Shown here: positions 23,512 through 31,946 of the stretch, one piece after another
Numbering within the stretch: the first letter of the stretch is position 1
Layout: the number at the start of each line of letters is the position of its first letter
Assembly (NCBI GenBank): GCA_002299245.1
Contig: DBOI01000004.1
Span: 13,085-45,610 of the forward strand
DNA: 32,526 nucleotides
Direction of reading: 5' to 3'
Source: Hydrogenovibrio sp. UBA650
Lineage (GTDB): Bacteria; Pseudomonadota; Gammaproteobacteria; Thiomicrospirales; Thiomicrospiraceae
Position numbers and translations under genes: made by a program
The notes under the pieces: model-generated
Seen by the model: only the letters and a program-made list of their open reading frames with translations
Told to the model about the DNA's origin: nothing
The model's database searches: none

Positions 23512-24612
23512 TTAAGCTCCTTCAGCCTCTACAGCAACATTTGGATTATCAATCAAGTCACCATTCATCAATGTCTCATTATTTGAAACAACTACTTGGT
23601 CTCCCACAACCAAACCAGCTTGAACTTCAACCATATCACCAATCACAGCACCGGTACGGACCATATGGAAGAAGGCGCGTCCATTCAAGACAACAAAAAC
23701 ACCATTAATACCTGCGCGCTCGACAATTGCTGAGCTAGGCAACATAAGGGTTGAGCGTTCACCACGAGTAAAGCTCACTCTGGCAAAGGTTCCACTATTC
23801 ACAAAGTCAACATCTGGCAGGTTTAACTTAACTGTATGAGTTCTTGTTTTTGGATCTGCAGCACTTACCAAAGTGTAAATAGTGCCTTCAACAGGCCTGT
23901 TGATTCCATCAATTTTGACAACAGCGGGATCTCCAATTCTTAATGCGGCATACAACTCATTGGAAACCTGCGTTTGAACACTTAATGAAGAGAGGTTTTC
24001 CATTACCACAACAGGATTACCCGGAGCGGCCAAAGAACCTGCAGTAGCCATTTTTTGAACAATCACACCATCAAATGGTGCTTTTACATTGGCGTAGTTC
24101 AATTGGTCACGCGCTTGTCTTAATCCAGCTCGAGCAGCAGATAGGTTTTCTTGAGCAACATTGAACTGAAGACGCACTTTATCGAACTGTTGTTTAGAAA
24201 CAGCATTATCTTTATATAACTTAGCAAAACGCTTATAGTCAGCTGCAGCATATTCTAAAGCCGCTTTAGCCTGTTCAAAACCTGACCTTGCCTGTTGAAT
24301 CTTGCTGTTGATATCCCCTGAATCGATCGAGAATAACAGGTCACCTCTAGTAACCTTATCCCCAACTTTGACATCAAGGTTTTCAATGTAACCCATAATT
24401 CTTGATGCAATTTGAGCTTTCTGATCAGGAACAACAGAACCCGGTACAACCGATTTCAAAGGTACGGTACCAACACCAACCTTAACAACATCCGCTTTAA
24501 TCGTTTTTTGATTAGTTTCAACCGCGGTTGGTTCGGCATCCTTGCCACAGCCACTCAATCCCATGGCTAAAGCCAAAAAAGAAATACTCACAGCCTTAGT
24601 AATATATTTCAT
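23512..24612 (-). CDS. RND efflux periplasmic adaptor subunit (membrane fusion lipoprotein)
   Basis: Links the pump to the TolC channel. It has 366 residues. The lipobox LSGC places the lipid on Cys22, as in AcrA and MexA. Then come a first lipoyl/barrel-sandwich half (SRIMGYIENLDVKVGDKVTRGDLL, about 66-92), an alpha-helical hairpin (about 100-170, many Ala/Lys/Gln heptads), and the second lipoyl half (ANVKAPFDGVIV). The beta-barrel and membrane-proximal domains complete it. It lies between the TolC gene (35-base gap) and the pump gene (2-base gap). Confidence 0.93.
   Translation of the reverse strand: MKYITKAVSISFLALAMGLSGCGKDAEPTAVETNQKTIKADVVKVGVGTVPLKSVVPGSVVPDQKAQIASRIMGYIENLDVKVGDKVTRGDLLFSIDSGDINSKIQQARSGFEQAKAALEYAAADYKRFAKLYKDNAVSKQQFDKVRLQFNVAQENLSAARAGLRQARDQLNYANVKAPFDGVIVQKMATAGSLAAPGNPVVVMENLSSLSVQTQVSNELYAALRIGDPAVVKIDGINRPVEGTIYTLVSAADPKTRTHTVKLNLPDVDFVNSGTFARVSFTRGERSTLMLPSSAIVERAGINGVFVVLNGRAFFHMVRTGAVIGDMVEVQAGLVVGDQVVVSNNETLMNGDLIDNPNVAVEAEGA
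23890..23901. repeat. Palindromic double copy of the AGGCCTGTT repeat
   Basis: AACAGGCCTGTT is a perfect 12-base palindrome containing the 9-mer on both strands; it lies inside the adaptor coding region. Confidence 0.5.
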
Positions 24613-24647
24613 CGTTAAACCTCTATATCTTTAAAATTTGTTTGAAC

Positions 24648-26051
24648 TTAAAGTTGGCTCGTATCCATACGACCAGTTGCCAACAGTAATTGGGCTTTTT
24701 GTACATTTACTTCGTAACGCGCTGAAACAAGCTCTGCACGAGCTTTATCCAACTGAGTATTTGCTGCCAACAATTCGGTAATTGTCGAAATTCCGTTGTT
24801 GTAACGCTTCATAACCAAATCTTTAGCTTCATTTGCCTGCTGAACGGCCAGTAGGTTTGTTAGAACTTGCTCTTCGGCAGCCTTTAATTTATTCCAAGCG
24901 GTTAGCACCTGGAGACGAACTTTGTTTTCTTCTGAGCGGGCTTCTGATTTTTTCTGAGCGGCGGCGGCATTTGCCATATCAATTGAGCCTTTTGTCACTC
25001 CAAAATCCGTGATCTTCCACGATAAGACACCTGCAACTGTGTAAGAGGAATTAGCTAGACTAAGCGATTCATCATTCCAATCTTGACGGAGCATCATATT
25101 AAAGCTCGGATAGTTGTCAGATTTAGCGGCACGAACCTCATGCGTTGATGCTTCAGCTTGTTTACGCTTTGCATCCAACTGAGGATTAGAGGCCAGAGCC
25201 ATCATAACCAGATCTTCAGGGTTCTTAATCGGAAGCTGTAAATCTAAGCGGTCAGCAACATCCACATCAGCATTTGGATCGACATTCATTAACATTTTCA
25301 GAGTATGCAACGCTATTTTTTCTTCAGATTTTGCTTTGGCCAAAGCTGATTTAGCAGCAGACTGATTAACCTTTGCACTCAAGAACTCTGAACGCACTAC
25401 CACACCTTGGTCGACTAAATTACGAGTGGTTTTAACAAATGAATCTGCCGTTTCCTGCGCCTGTTTTGCAACTTCAATATAAGCGCGAGCCGCGTGAACC
25501 GCTTCATATGCTTGGTATATATTGAAGGTCAGGAATTGCTGAACAGCCACATCGCCATTTTTAGCCGCCTCAATCATTGATTCTGCCTGATCTTCATAAC
25601 TGCCAATTTTGCCGCCATTCCATACAGGCAATAAAACCTCAATTCTTGAATTAATATCGCTCTGAGCGTCGGGATTGTTTAATGAATCCGGTTCATGAGC
25701 AAAATTTCCCATTCCAAACTGTTCAGCAACATTATTATCAAAGCCGAAATCAGCCAGTGCTGCTTGTCGTTGTTGGAGTTTCATACCAAAAACATTTAAG
25801 GCGTTATCAGAGTGGCTTCCTGTCACCGACAAAGTAATCTGAGGTAAACGACTCGACTCAGCTTTTGAAAGAGCAGCTTCAGCTTGATTTATTCTAGCGG
25901 CGCTGACCTCCATCTCAGGGTTTTGAGCCAAGGCTGTATCGACACAAGCCTTAAAATCATACTGCTGCGCTTGAACCGCTGTCGGCAATGCAATAGATGC
26001 CGTTACAAGGAAACCTAGTAAGTTGCGCTGCAAGATTTTATGATGTTTCAT
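24648..26051 (-). CDS. TolC-family outer-membrane efflux protein
   Basis: The outer-membrane exit duct of the tripartite RND system. It has 467 residues. The signal peptide (1-28, cleavage VQA before QQ) is followed by two OEP repeats, each with long coiled-coil helices. The first includes the AALSKAESSRLPQITLS segment. The second includes the matching AKSDNYPSFNMMLRQDW and ARAELVSARYEVNVQKAQLLLATG. It is the first gene of the operon; a GGAGAC ribosome site precedes the ATG, and the promoter and leader lie upstream (26052-26297). Confidence 0.93.
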   Translation of the reverse strand: MKHHKILQRNLLGFLVTASIALPTAVQAQQYDFKACVDTALAQNPEMEVSAARINQAEAALSKAESSRLPQITLSVTGSHSDNALNVFGMKLQQRQAALADFGFDNNVAEQFGMGNFAHEPDSLNNPDAQSDINSRIEVLLPVWNGGKIGSYEDQAESMIEAAKNGDVAVQQFLTFNIYQAYEAVHAARAYIEVAKQAQETADSFVKTTRNLVDQGVVVRSEFLSAKVNQSAAKSALAKAKSEEKIALHTLKMLMNVDPNADVDVADRLDLQLPIKNPEDLVMMALASNPQLDAKRKQAEASTHEVRAAKSDNYPSFNMMLRQDWNDESLSLANSSYTVAGVLSWKITDFGVTKGSIDMANAAAAQKKSEARSEENKVRLQVLTAWNKLKAAEEQVLTNLLAVQQANEAKDLVMKRYNNGISTITELLAANTQLDKARAELVSARYEVNVQKAQLLLATGRMDTSQL

Positions 26052-26103
26052 TTTGTCTCCAAATCAATATGTTAGGGAAAAAGCAGAGCTTCAAATAAAA
26101 ACT

Positions 26104-26129
26104 AAAAAAGGATGAAAAACCATCCTTTT
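26104..26129 (-). terminator. Terminator-like hairpin in the leader of the RND operon
   Basis: On the minus strand the perfect 9-bp stem AAAAGGATG / CATCCTTTT with a 6-base loop runs into TTTTTT, 53 bases before the tolC-type ATG. It lies downstream of the best promoter, so it could act as an attenuator. It could also simply end the alpha/beta-hydrolase transcript arriving from upstream. Confidence 0.6.
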
Positions 26130-26258
26130 ATTCTGAAAGCTACAAGCTTATCTGAAACCCCAGTTTTTAGCCTATTGATAGTCTTTTCAAATTTATAGGC
26201 CACCATAGCGATTAATTAGCCATAACTCAAGCCTATTAACACATTAGAATTTTCTGAT

Positions 26259-26297
26259 ATTATAGGGGGTTTATAAAATATAAGCAAATGCTTATAT
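26259..26297 (-). promoter_or_regulatory. Predicted RND-operon promoter overlapped by a 20-bp palindrome
   Basis: On the minus strand TTGCTT (26282-26287), 17 bases, and a perfect TATAAT (26259-26264). The near-perfect palindrome ATATAAGCA-AA-TGCTTATAT (26278-26297) covers the -35 box, the place for a repressor. Its AT-rich, GC-anchored dyad resembles ArsR/SmtB-type operators, but no regulator gene lies next to it. Confidence 0.55.
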
Positions 26298-26320
26298 GAA
26301 TAAATTTTCAAAAATTGACT

Positions 26321-26935
26321 TTAGAAGTTCGCGGCGACGATTTTGCGCAGCCAAACCAGCTCGCCATGAAAGAAATGACTGGCTTTTGATCGCCAAAAAA
26401 AGTCCGGCCTAGGAGACCTACTCATCGCCCAATCCATTACTTCTTGAGCAGAAATGACTTCATCCTTACCGCCTTGAATGAGAACCCAAGGCTGCTCTAC
26501 AGCCTGTATTTGCGAAAAATCGTAGAGCCCAACAGGTGGAGCTACTGTACAAAGACCATCAACATCAGAAAGCTGATTCAGAACCATTAGAGTTACATAG
26601 CTACCAAAAGAAAAACCAGCCAATACAACCTGTGACGGATTTAAACCCTGTTTCGCCCACCTTAAGACTTCAACTAGATCTTGCTGCTCACCAATACCAT
26701 TGTCATATTCGCCTTCACTTTTACCCACTCCACGGAAATTAAAGGCCACAGTGTGGTAACCCAAACCATAAAATGCTTTTTCCAAAGTCGTGATGACTTT
26801 GTTATTCATGGTGCCACCATAAAGGGGGTGTGGATGACTCAGAACGACAAGACCTCTTGCTTGATCACTGTTTTCTTTAATTCTTATCTCCAGTAATCCC
26901 GCAGGCCCACTTATTGTTTTAACTGCTGACAGCAT
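26321..26935 (-). CDS. Alpha/beta hydrolase (serine hydrolase)
   Basis: A 204-residue soluble alpha/beta-fold hydrolase of unknown substrate, related to small dienelactone-hydrolase-like or CocE-like proteins. The nucleophile elbow GFSFGS holds Ser109, the acid is Asp158 in IQGGKDEV, and the base is His187 in ASHFFHG. The oxyanion region SHPHPLYGGTMNNK (33-46) and FNFRGVGKSEG (65-75) are typical of this family. There is no leader, so it is cytoplasmic. It diverges from pdxB and ends about 25 bases before the palindrome of the RND promoter on the same strand. Confidence 0.87.
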   Translation of the reverse strand: MLSAVKTISGPAGLLEIRIKENSDQARGLVVLSHPHPLYGGTMNNKVITTLEKAFYGLGYHTVAFNFRGVGKSEGEYDNGIGEQQDLVEVLRWAKQGLNPSQVVLAGFSFGSYVTLMVLNQLSDVDGLCTVAPPVGLYDFSQIQAVEQPWVLIQGGKDEVISAQEVMDWAMSRSPRPDFFWRSKASHFFHGELVWLRKIVAANF

Positions 26936-27043
26936 TGTAAATTCACTTCCCTAAGGTCGAGTTTTCTATATATTTATATATTCTAAAGCAAATGGAAAAA
27001 TTGAATCCGTTATACTTTGAAAAACAAGACTGGCCAGAAAACA

Positions 27044-28186
27044 ATGCAAAATAAAAAAATCGTAATTGATGACGCCGTACCTTACGCAGAAGAAATCTTT
27101 TCACATCTAGGTGAAGTAACCAAGATTGCTGGCAGAGCCATTAACAGTGATGCGGTAAAACAAGCAGATGCTCTGATTGTTCGCTCCAGAACACTAGTCA
27201 ACAAAGAACTACTTGAAAACAGCAAGGTTAGTTTTGTTGGCAGCACAGTGGTTGGCCTAGACCATATTGATCAACCATACCTGAAACAGAAACAGATTGA
27301 GTTTTACAGTGCTCAGGGCTGTAATGCCAATTCGGTTGCCGAGTATGTGATCACCAACTTGCTAAACTTAGCTGAACAATTTCAGTTTAATATATCCGAA
27401 AAATCACTTGGTATTATTGGCGTAGGAAATGTAGGCGAAAAGGTTTATAACAAAGCCAAAGCACTTGGAATGCAGATCCTACTAAATGACCCGCCTAAAG
27501 TCGAGAGGCATCCCGAATTAGAAGACCAACATAACTATGTTGATTTAGACAGCTGCTTAAAAGCCGACATTATTACTCTGCATACCCCTCTTACCAATTC
27601 AGGGCTACACCCTACTCGAGATTTAATCTCTGCAACCAAACTTTCAAATATCAACCCTGATCAAATTATTATTAATGCTGCACGAGGTGGAATCATCAAT
27701 GAACAGGCCTGGAAAAACGCCATAACCCAAGCCAACGTTATTGATTGTTGGGAAAACGAACCCAATATTGATATGGAACTCTATGCCAAGGCCTGGATAG
27801 CGACCCCTCATATTGCTGGGCACTCTTTGGATGCCAAGGTCGCCGGTAGCAGCATGGTCTACCAAAAGCTTTGCAAATACTGGCAAGTTCAACCCCAACA
27901 GGATTGGCAGGCCGCCCTACCGGAACCTCCGCCAATTCGAAACTTTGAAGCTATGCCAAGTTTGCAAAATGCCCTTTGTAAATTGATGAACGAAACTCAT
28001 AATATTTTTGCTGATGACAACGTAATTCGCGATAAGGAAGCGAGCAGCGTCCATAAAAAATACGAATACTATAGAAGAAACTTCCCAATATACCGAGAAT
28101 GGGCTCAACACAGAATTCAATCAACGGGTAAAACTGAGTTAGATAACTTACTAATTCAACTAGGATTTAAGGTATCGCAGTCTTAA
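27044..28186 (+). CDS. pdxB: 4-phosphoerythronate dehydrogenase
   Basis: NAD-dependent D-2-hydroxyacid dehydrogenase of the DXP-dependent pyridoxal phosphate pathway. From ATG 27044 it is 380 residues (E. coli PdxB 378) and aligns from KIVIDDAVPYAEEIFSHLGE to the end. Seen are GCNANSVAEYV (92-102), the Rossmann motif GVGNVG (126-131), Arg214 in NAARGG, the Glu residues of WENEP (236-240) and His256 in TPHIAGH. The PdxB-specific C-terminal dimerisation domain (about 285-380) separates it from SerA and LdhA. An in-frame TTG at 27017 gives a longer frame but has no ribosome site and does not match family N-termini. Confidence 0.94.
   Translation: MQNKKIVIDDAVPYAEEIFSHLGEVTKIAGRAINSDAVKQADALIVRSRTLVNKELLENSKVSFVGSTVVGLDHIDQPYLKQKQIEFYSAQGCNANSVAEYVITNLLNLAEQFQFNISEKSLGIIGVGNVGEKVYNKAKALGMQILLNDPPKVERHPELEDQHNYVDLDSCLKADIITLHTPLTNSGLHPTRDLISATKLSNINPDQIIINAARGGIINEQAWKNAITQANVIDCWENEPNIDMELYAKAWIATPHIAGHSLDAKVAGSSMVYQKLCKYWQVQPQQDWQAALPEPPPIRNFEAMPSLQNALCKLMNETHNIFADDNVIRDKEASSVHKKYEYYRRNFPIYREWAQHRIQSTGKTELDNLLIQLGFKVSQS
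27702..27710 (-). repeat. AGGCCTGTT repeat copy (within pdxB)
   Basis: Exact 9-mer on the minus strand, followed by C. Confidence 0.45.
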
Positions 28187-28367
28187 ACTGTAGCGGCAAC
28201 AGATCGACCTCATAAAATTAATTAGAGATTGATAATAAAATTATATTATTGAAACCTAAAAAACTTTAGGATTGCATTTAAAAAGAGAACGAGTAATCTA
28301 ATCGATGAAAATTCTTATGGGGGCCAATTCATTCAAGCCCTTAAAACAATCTCAACGGAGAATTTAA

Positions 28368-28937
28368 ATGAAACTAACCAACCTATTTAAAGCAGCTCTA
28401 TTAGCTGTAACAGTATCAACTCTTTCTGGTTGTGGATCAATGCACGCGGCTGGTAACCTTGAAGAAGGTGCCTGGGATACTTTTAACCACATCTGGGATC
28501 GCTGGGTAGAGGCTGAAGGTGACATTGGTCACGCTGTTGTATGGGAAAAGAAAGTTGAAGAAGGCGTTGCACTAGAAGACGTAATCGATGCTATCAATGC
28601 TGTTGGTGTAAACCGCAACATTAAAAATGTTGGAGAACTACCTCTTTCTGAAGAACTAAAAGCTCGCGGTCGTGAATCAGGTGCAATCCACGTAATGTCT
28701 TTCTGTAATCCGGATATTGCTCGTGACATGCTTGACTTCTCTGCCGCTATGGGTGCTATGTTACCTTGTCGTGTAACAATTGTAGAAAAAGAAGACGGGC
28801 TTTGGCTTTATACCATGAATATGGATATGATGATCAAAATGGGTAAAAAAATGCCTGCTGAGTTAAAAGAGAAAACCATGTCCGTCCGAAATACAATGTG
28901 GGAAATGATGGAAAAAGGTGCTGCTGGAGACTTCTAA
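28368..28937 (+). CDS. DUF302-domain lipoprotein
   Basis: A 189-residue exported lipoprotein: leader 1-21 with lipobox LSGC and Cys22, then a DUF302 domain (about 55-165). Family features are the helix EDVIDAINAVG, the INIKNVGELPLS-like strand (here NRNIKNVGELPLS), HVMSFCNPDIARDML, and the LPCRVTIVEKEDGLWLYT strand pair. DUF302 proteins are widespread; their function is not established. The start has a clear GGAG site (ACGGAGAATTTAA). It is flanked by its own terminator and stands between pdxB and a FadL porin. A small hairpin CCTAAA-AAAC-TTTAGG (28255-28270) lies upstream. Confidence 0.85.
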   Translation: MKLTNLFKAALLAVTVSTLSGCGSMHAAGNLEEGAWDTFNHIWDRWVEAEGDIGHAVVWEKKVEEGVALEDVIDAINAVGVNRNIKNVGELPLSEELKARGRESGAIHVMSFCNPDIARDMLDFSAAMGAMLPCRVTIVEKEDGLWLYTMNMDMMIKMGKKMPAELKEKTMSVRNTMWEMMEKGAAGDF

Positions 28938-28962
28938 ATAGAACCTCTGCTAACTAGTAAAT

Positions 28963-28990
28963 AAAAGGCCGCATTAATTGCGGCTTTTTT
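28963..28990 (+). terminator. Intrinsic terminator of the DUF302 gene
   Basis: AAAAGGCCGC / GCGGCTTTT with loop ATTAATT is followed by further T residues, starting about 25 bases after the stop. Confidence 0.85.
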
Positions 28991-29381
28991 GTATCTAATT
29001 TTTATTTTAAAAACAATAAAATACCAGCTCACCATCATTTGATATCTTGAATCATCAACCAAATTACCCTACAAAATATGTTGTAAAAATACAACAAAAC
29101 TCAGATACGCAGTCATACCAGCCAGATAGTATTTATAACAAATACAATTTATACTTACATAAAAAGCAATTTTCCCTTTAGTTTCAACAACTTAACCCCA
29201 TTATTTATTTTTATAAAGCCATTGAAAATAACATTACCATTTTCTTATATGCAAATTGATATACCCTTAAAAATTTTTAATTACAAAAATAAGTTCTGTT
29301 AATGCATAGTTACTTTCGAAATAAAAAAGTACCTTGAGTACACAACATAATAAATATCTTTAAATACAGAGAAGGAAAGAC
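28991..29381. other. Long AT-rich upstream region of the FadL-like porin gene
   Basis: About 390 bases without a credible gene. It holds a perfect dyad TGTTGTA-AAAA-TACAACA (29079-29096), a candidate repressor site. A possible promoter is TTGAAA (29223-29228), 17 bases, TATATG (29246-29251). If that promoter is used, the dyad lies more than 120 bases upstream and the 5' leader is about 120 bases long. I saw no riboswitch-like structure. Confidence 0.45.
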
Positions 29382-30890
29382 ATGAAAAAAACAAAAATAG
29401 CACTGGCAATGGCGGCAGCGGGACTATTGAGTAATCAAGCTCTTGCTACAAACGGCATGAATATGGAAGGTTACGGCCCTGTTTCTACGGCAATGGGTGG
29501 AACTGCTCAAGCAATAAACAACGGTTTGGGTGGCATGATGAACAATCCGGCTACTATGGGTATGGGCAGAGTTAAAGGTAACCGTGTTCAATTTGGTATT
29601 GGTAACTTAAGACCTGATGTAAATGTTAAATTTGACCCTGCAATGATTGACCAAGATTCTGATGGAACTTCTTACCTTATGCCTGGCTTTGGTTATGCAA
29701 CCAAAGCTGATGGCTTCACCTGGGGTGTAGGAATTCTAGCGCAAGGCGGAATGGGAACAGAGTACGGCAAAGCCGATCTTACAGGAATGTCTGGTGATTT
29801 ATTTGCTGGCGGCATGTCTATGATGGGTTCAATGACCCCTCTTAGTGGCCTGGAAAACCGTTCAGAACTCTCTGTTGGACGCCTAGTAGTTCCCATGAAT
29901 GTTGAAATTGATGATCAACTAACTATCGGTGGATCAATTGATTACGTCTGGGCCGGTCTAGATATTATGATGGACATGTCTGGTCAACAATTTGGTGCTT
30001 TACAAGCAGGCGGAAATGTTTCAGGTTCAATGATGATGGGGCTTGGACAGATGATGCAAGGCGGGCTAGTTTCAGATGTAAACTGGGCACGTTTTGACTT
30101 CTCAGATGGCAGTGATTATACAGGACAGGCAAAAGCCACAGGTTTTGGTGGAAAGCTAGGAATGACATACAAGGTTAACAAAAACCTTACTATCGGTGGT
30201 TCTTACCATACACAATTTGCACTTAGTGACCTAAGCGGCGATGCTGATCTAAGTATGAATGTTAATGGCGACACAGGTTACTTCATGACAGGTACTCCAA
30301 ATGGAACCTATGCGCCAATGACTATGGATGTTAGCGGTAAAATCAAGGTAAAAGACTTTGAGTGGCCTTCAACAATTGCAATTGGTATGGCCTACAAACA
30401 AGATGACTGGATGATTTCTGCAGACTACAAACGTATTAACTGGTCTAGTGTAATGGACAAGTTCAATATGGTATTTACTGCTGACAATAATCCTATGAAT
30501 GGTCCTTTTGCTGGCGCTAATATCGACGTTACTCTACCTCAAGACTGGTCAGATCAAAATGTAATCATGTTGGGTGGTGCTTATAAAGCTCAGAAGAACC
30601 TAATTCTTCGCGCTGGTTTAAATGTAGGAAGCAATCCTGTACCGGATGATATGGTTCATCCACTATTCCCGGCAATCGTCGAGCGTCACTACACCGCTGG
30701 TGTCGGCTATATTCCTGCAAGAGGTCACAGTATCGATTTCTCAGTTGCCCACGCTCCTGCGACTAAAGTAACTGGTGACGGCGCACTTAACAACGGAATT
30801 GAGATTTCTCACGGCCAAACTAACTGGCAACTCATGTACAGCTACTCATGGGGCGGACAACTTAAAGATGGATACTCTAAGTTCCACTAA
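29382..30890 (+). CDS. Outer-membrane protein transport protein, OmpP1/FadL/TodX family
   Basis: A 502-residue outer-membrane beta-barrel for uptake of hydrophobic compounds such as long-chain fatty acids or hydrocarbons. A signal peptide (1-22, ending ALA) precedes the mature N-terminus TNGMNMEGYGPVSTAMGG, the FadL hatch region, then NNPATMGMG. Many alternating amphipathic strands follow, with Gly/Met-rich loops (about 145-220). The C-terminal strand region ends GYSKFH rather than with a terminal Phe. The GAGAAGGAAAG ribosome site is strong. It is monocistronic, with a good terminator. The particular substrate is unknown. Confidence 0.9.
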   Translation: MKKTKIALAMAAAGLLSNQALATNGMNMEGYGPVSTAMGGTAQAINNGLGGMMNNPATMGMGRVKGNRVQFGIGNLRPDVNVKFDPAMIDQDSDGTSYLMPGFGYATKADGFTWGVGILAQGGMGTEYGKADLTGMSGDLFAGGMSMMGSMTPLSGLENRSELSVGRLVVPMNVEIDDQLTIGGSIDYVWAGLDIMMDMSGQQFGALQAGGNVSGSMMMGLGQMMQGGLVSDVNWARFDFSDGSDYTGQAKATGFGGKLGMTYKVNKNLTIGGSYHTQFALSDLSGDADLSMNVNGDTGYFMTGTPNGTYAPMTMDVSGKIKVKDFEWPSTIAIGMAYKQDDWMISADYKRINWSSVMDKFNMVFTADNNPMNGPFAGANIDVTLPQDWSDQNVIMLGGAYKAQKNLILRAGLNVGSNPVPDDMVHPLFPAIVERHYTAGVGYIPARGHSIDFSVAHAPATKVTGDGALNNGIEISHGQTNWQLMYSYSWGGQLKDGYSKFH

Positions 30891-30914
30891 TCTAATATCT
30901 TAATTAGATCTTTT

Positions 30915-30950
30915 AAAAGCCATACTGGAATAACCAGTATGGCTTTTTTT
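30915..30950 (+). terminator. Intrinsic terminator of the FadL-like gene
   Basis: A perfect 14-bp stem AAAAGCCATACTGG / CCAGTATGGCTTTT with a 5-base loop is followed by more T residues, 24 bases after the stop. Confidence 0.92.
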
Positions 30951-31016
30951 ATTCATACAAAAATGATCTAAACCTATTATTAGCCTTTTCTAATAGTCGA
31001 TCTTTTTAAGAAAAAT

Positions 31017-31046
31017 TTAACATTTTTAGCTTTTAAGTCCCATAAT
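31017..31046 (+). promoter_or_regulatory. Predicted promoter of the SDR gene
   Basis: TTAACA (31017-31022) and CATAAT (31041-31046) are separated by 18 bases, each one mismatch from consensus; the leader would be about 30 bases. Confidence 0.45.
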
Positions 31047-31082
31047 TTTTGGGCATACTGACTTCAAGTTTAAGGAGGAAGT

Positions 31083-31925
31083 ATGGCAAAAGTATTAATT
31101 GCTGGTTGTGGTGGCATTGGTTGTGAATTAGGACTTCAACTGGTCAAAAATGGCCACGAAGTTTTTGGTTTAAGGCGCAATACCGCTAACATACCCGATG
31201 GAATTGAACCTATTCAAGCCGACTTAAGCACCCCAAACGACAACCTCCCCGAAAACATAGACTATGTTTTCTACACTGCATCAGCAGGCAAATACAAAGA
31301 CACGGCCTACTATCTTGCCTATGTATCCGGGGTGAAAAACCTCCTCAAAGACCTTGGTTCTCAGAATATAAAACGCTTCTTTTTTATTTCCAGCACAGCT
31401 GTTTTTGGCCAGAATGACGCTGAAACCGTCGATGAATCGAGCCCAACATCCGATTCAATTTTTTCTACTAAACGCCTGCTTGAAGGAGAACAGCTGGTTT
31501 TGGATAGTGAGATACCTGGAACTATTGTTCGTTTTGGCGGGATTTATGGTCCGGGAAGAACTCATTTGATTGACCTGCTTCAGGACGGCAAAATCCAATG
31601 TATGGATGGAGTTTGGAGCAATCGTATTCACTCAGATGACTGTGTAGGCATTCTTAACCACCTGCTCAATAAAGAGATAGAAAACTCAACCAATGTCGAT
31701 TCACTCTATATTGGCGTTGACAGCCAACCCACTCTTCTTTGCGAAGTCTATGACTGGCTGGCCGAACAACTTTGCGTGCCAGATGTTGAGCATATGGAAC
31801 CAAAAGAATCGTCGAGGCAAATGCGTAGTAATAAACGCATATCTAATGGAAAAATTGTTAATTCCGGTTATGAGTTCAAGTACCCAGACTACCAATCTGG
31901 CTATAAACAATTGCTAAACGAATAA
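31083..31925 (+). CDS. NAD(P)-dependent SDR-fold protein, YeeZ-like
   Basis: A 280-residue extended-SDR (epimerase/dehydratase) protein resembling E. coli YeeZ. The N-terminal nucleotide-binding motif is AGCGGIGCELG (7-17). The FFISSTAVFG strand holds the catalytic-Ser position. VRFGGIYGPGR follows, then the C-terminal SNKRISNGKIVNSGYEFKYPDY segment that typifies the YeeZ branch. The usual YxxxK catalytic pair is not evident, which is also true of YeeZ, so classical dehydrogenase activity is uncertain. A very good AAGGAGGA site precedes the ATG. It converges on fxsA with 19 bases between stops. Confidence 0.85.
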   Translation: MAKVLIAGCGGIGCELGLQLVKNGHEVFGLRRNTANIPDGIEPIQADLSTPNDNLPENIDYVFYTASAGKYKDTAYYLAYVSGVKNLLKDLGSQNIKRFFFISSTAVFGQNDAETVDESSPTSDSIFSTKRLLEGEQLVLDSEIPGTIVRFGGIYGPGRTHLIDLLQDGKIQCMDGVWSNRIHSDDCVGILNHLLNKEIENSTNVDSLYIGVDSQPTLLCEVYDWLAEQLCVPDVEHMEPKESSRQMRSNKRISNGKIVNSGYEFKYPDYQSGYKQLLNE

Positions 31926-31937
31926 TTTGTAAAGACA

Positions 31938-31946
31938 AGGCCTGTT
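31938..31946 (+). repeat. AGGCCTGTT repeat copy between convergent genes
   Basis: Exact 9-mer followed by A, in the 19-base gap between the SDR and fxsA stops. Confidence 0.5.

Noticed and set aside
20165..26051. Assignment of the RND system as a heavy-metal (Cus-type) exporter from the VDAAIV motif
   Set aside because: One motif is not enough; no Met/His-rich adaptor or metal regulator is seen, so the substrate is left open.
27017..27043. TTG start for pdxB
   Set aside because: No ribosome site, and the extra nine residues do not match PdxB N-termini; the ATG at 27044 does.
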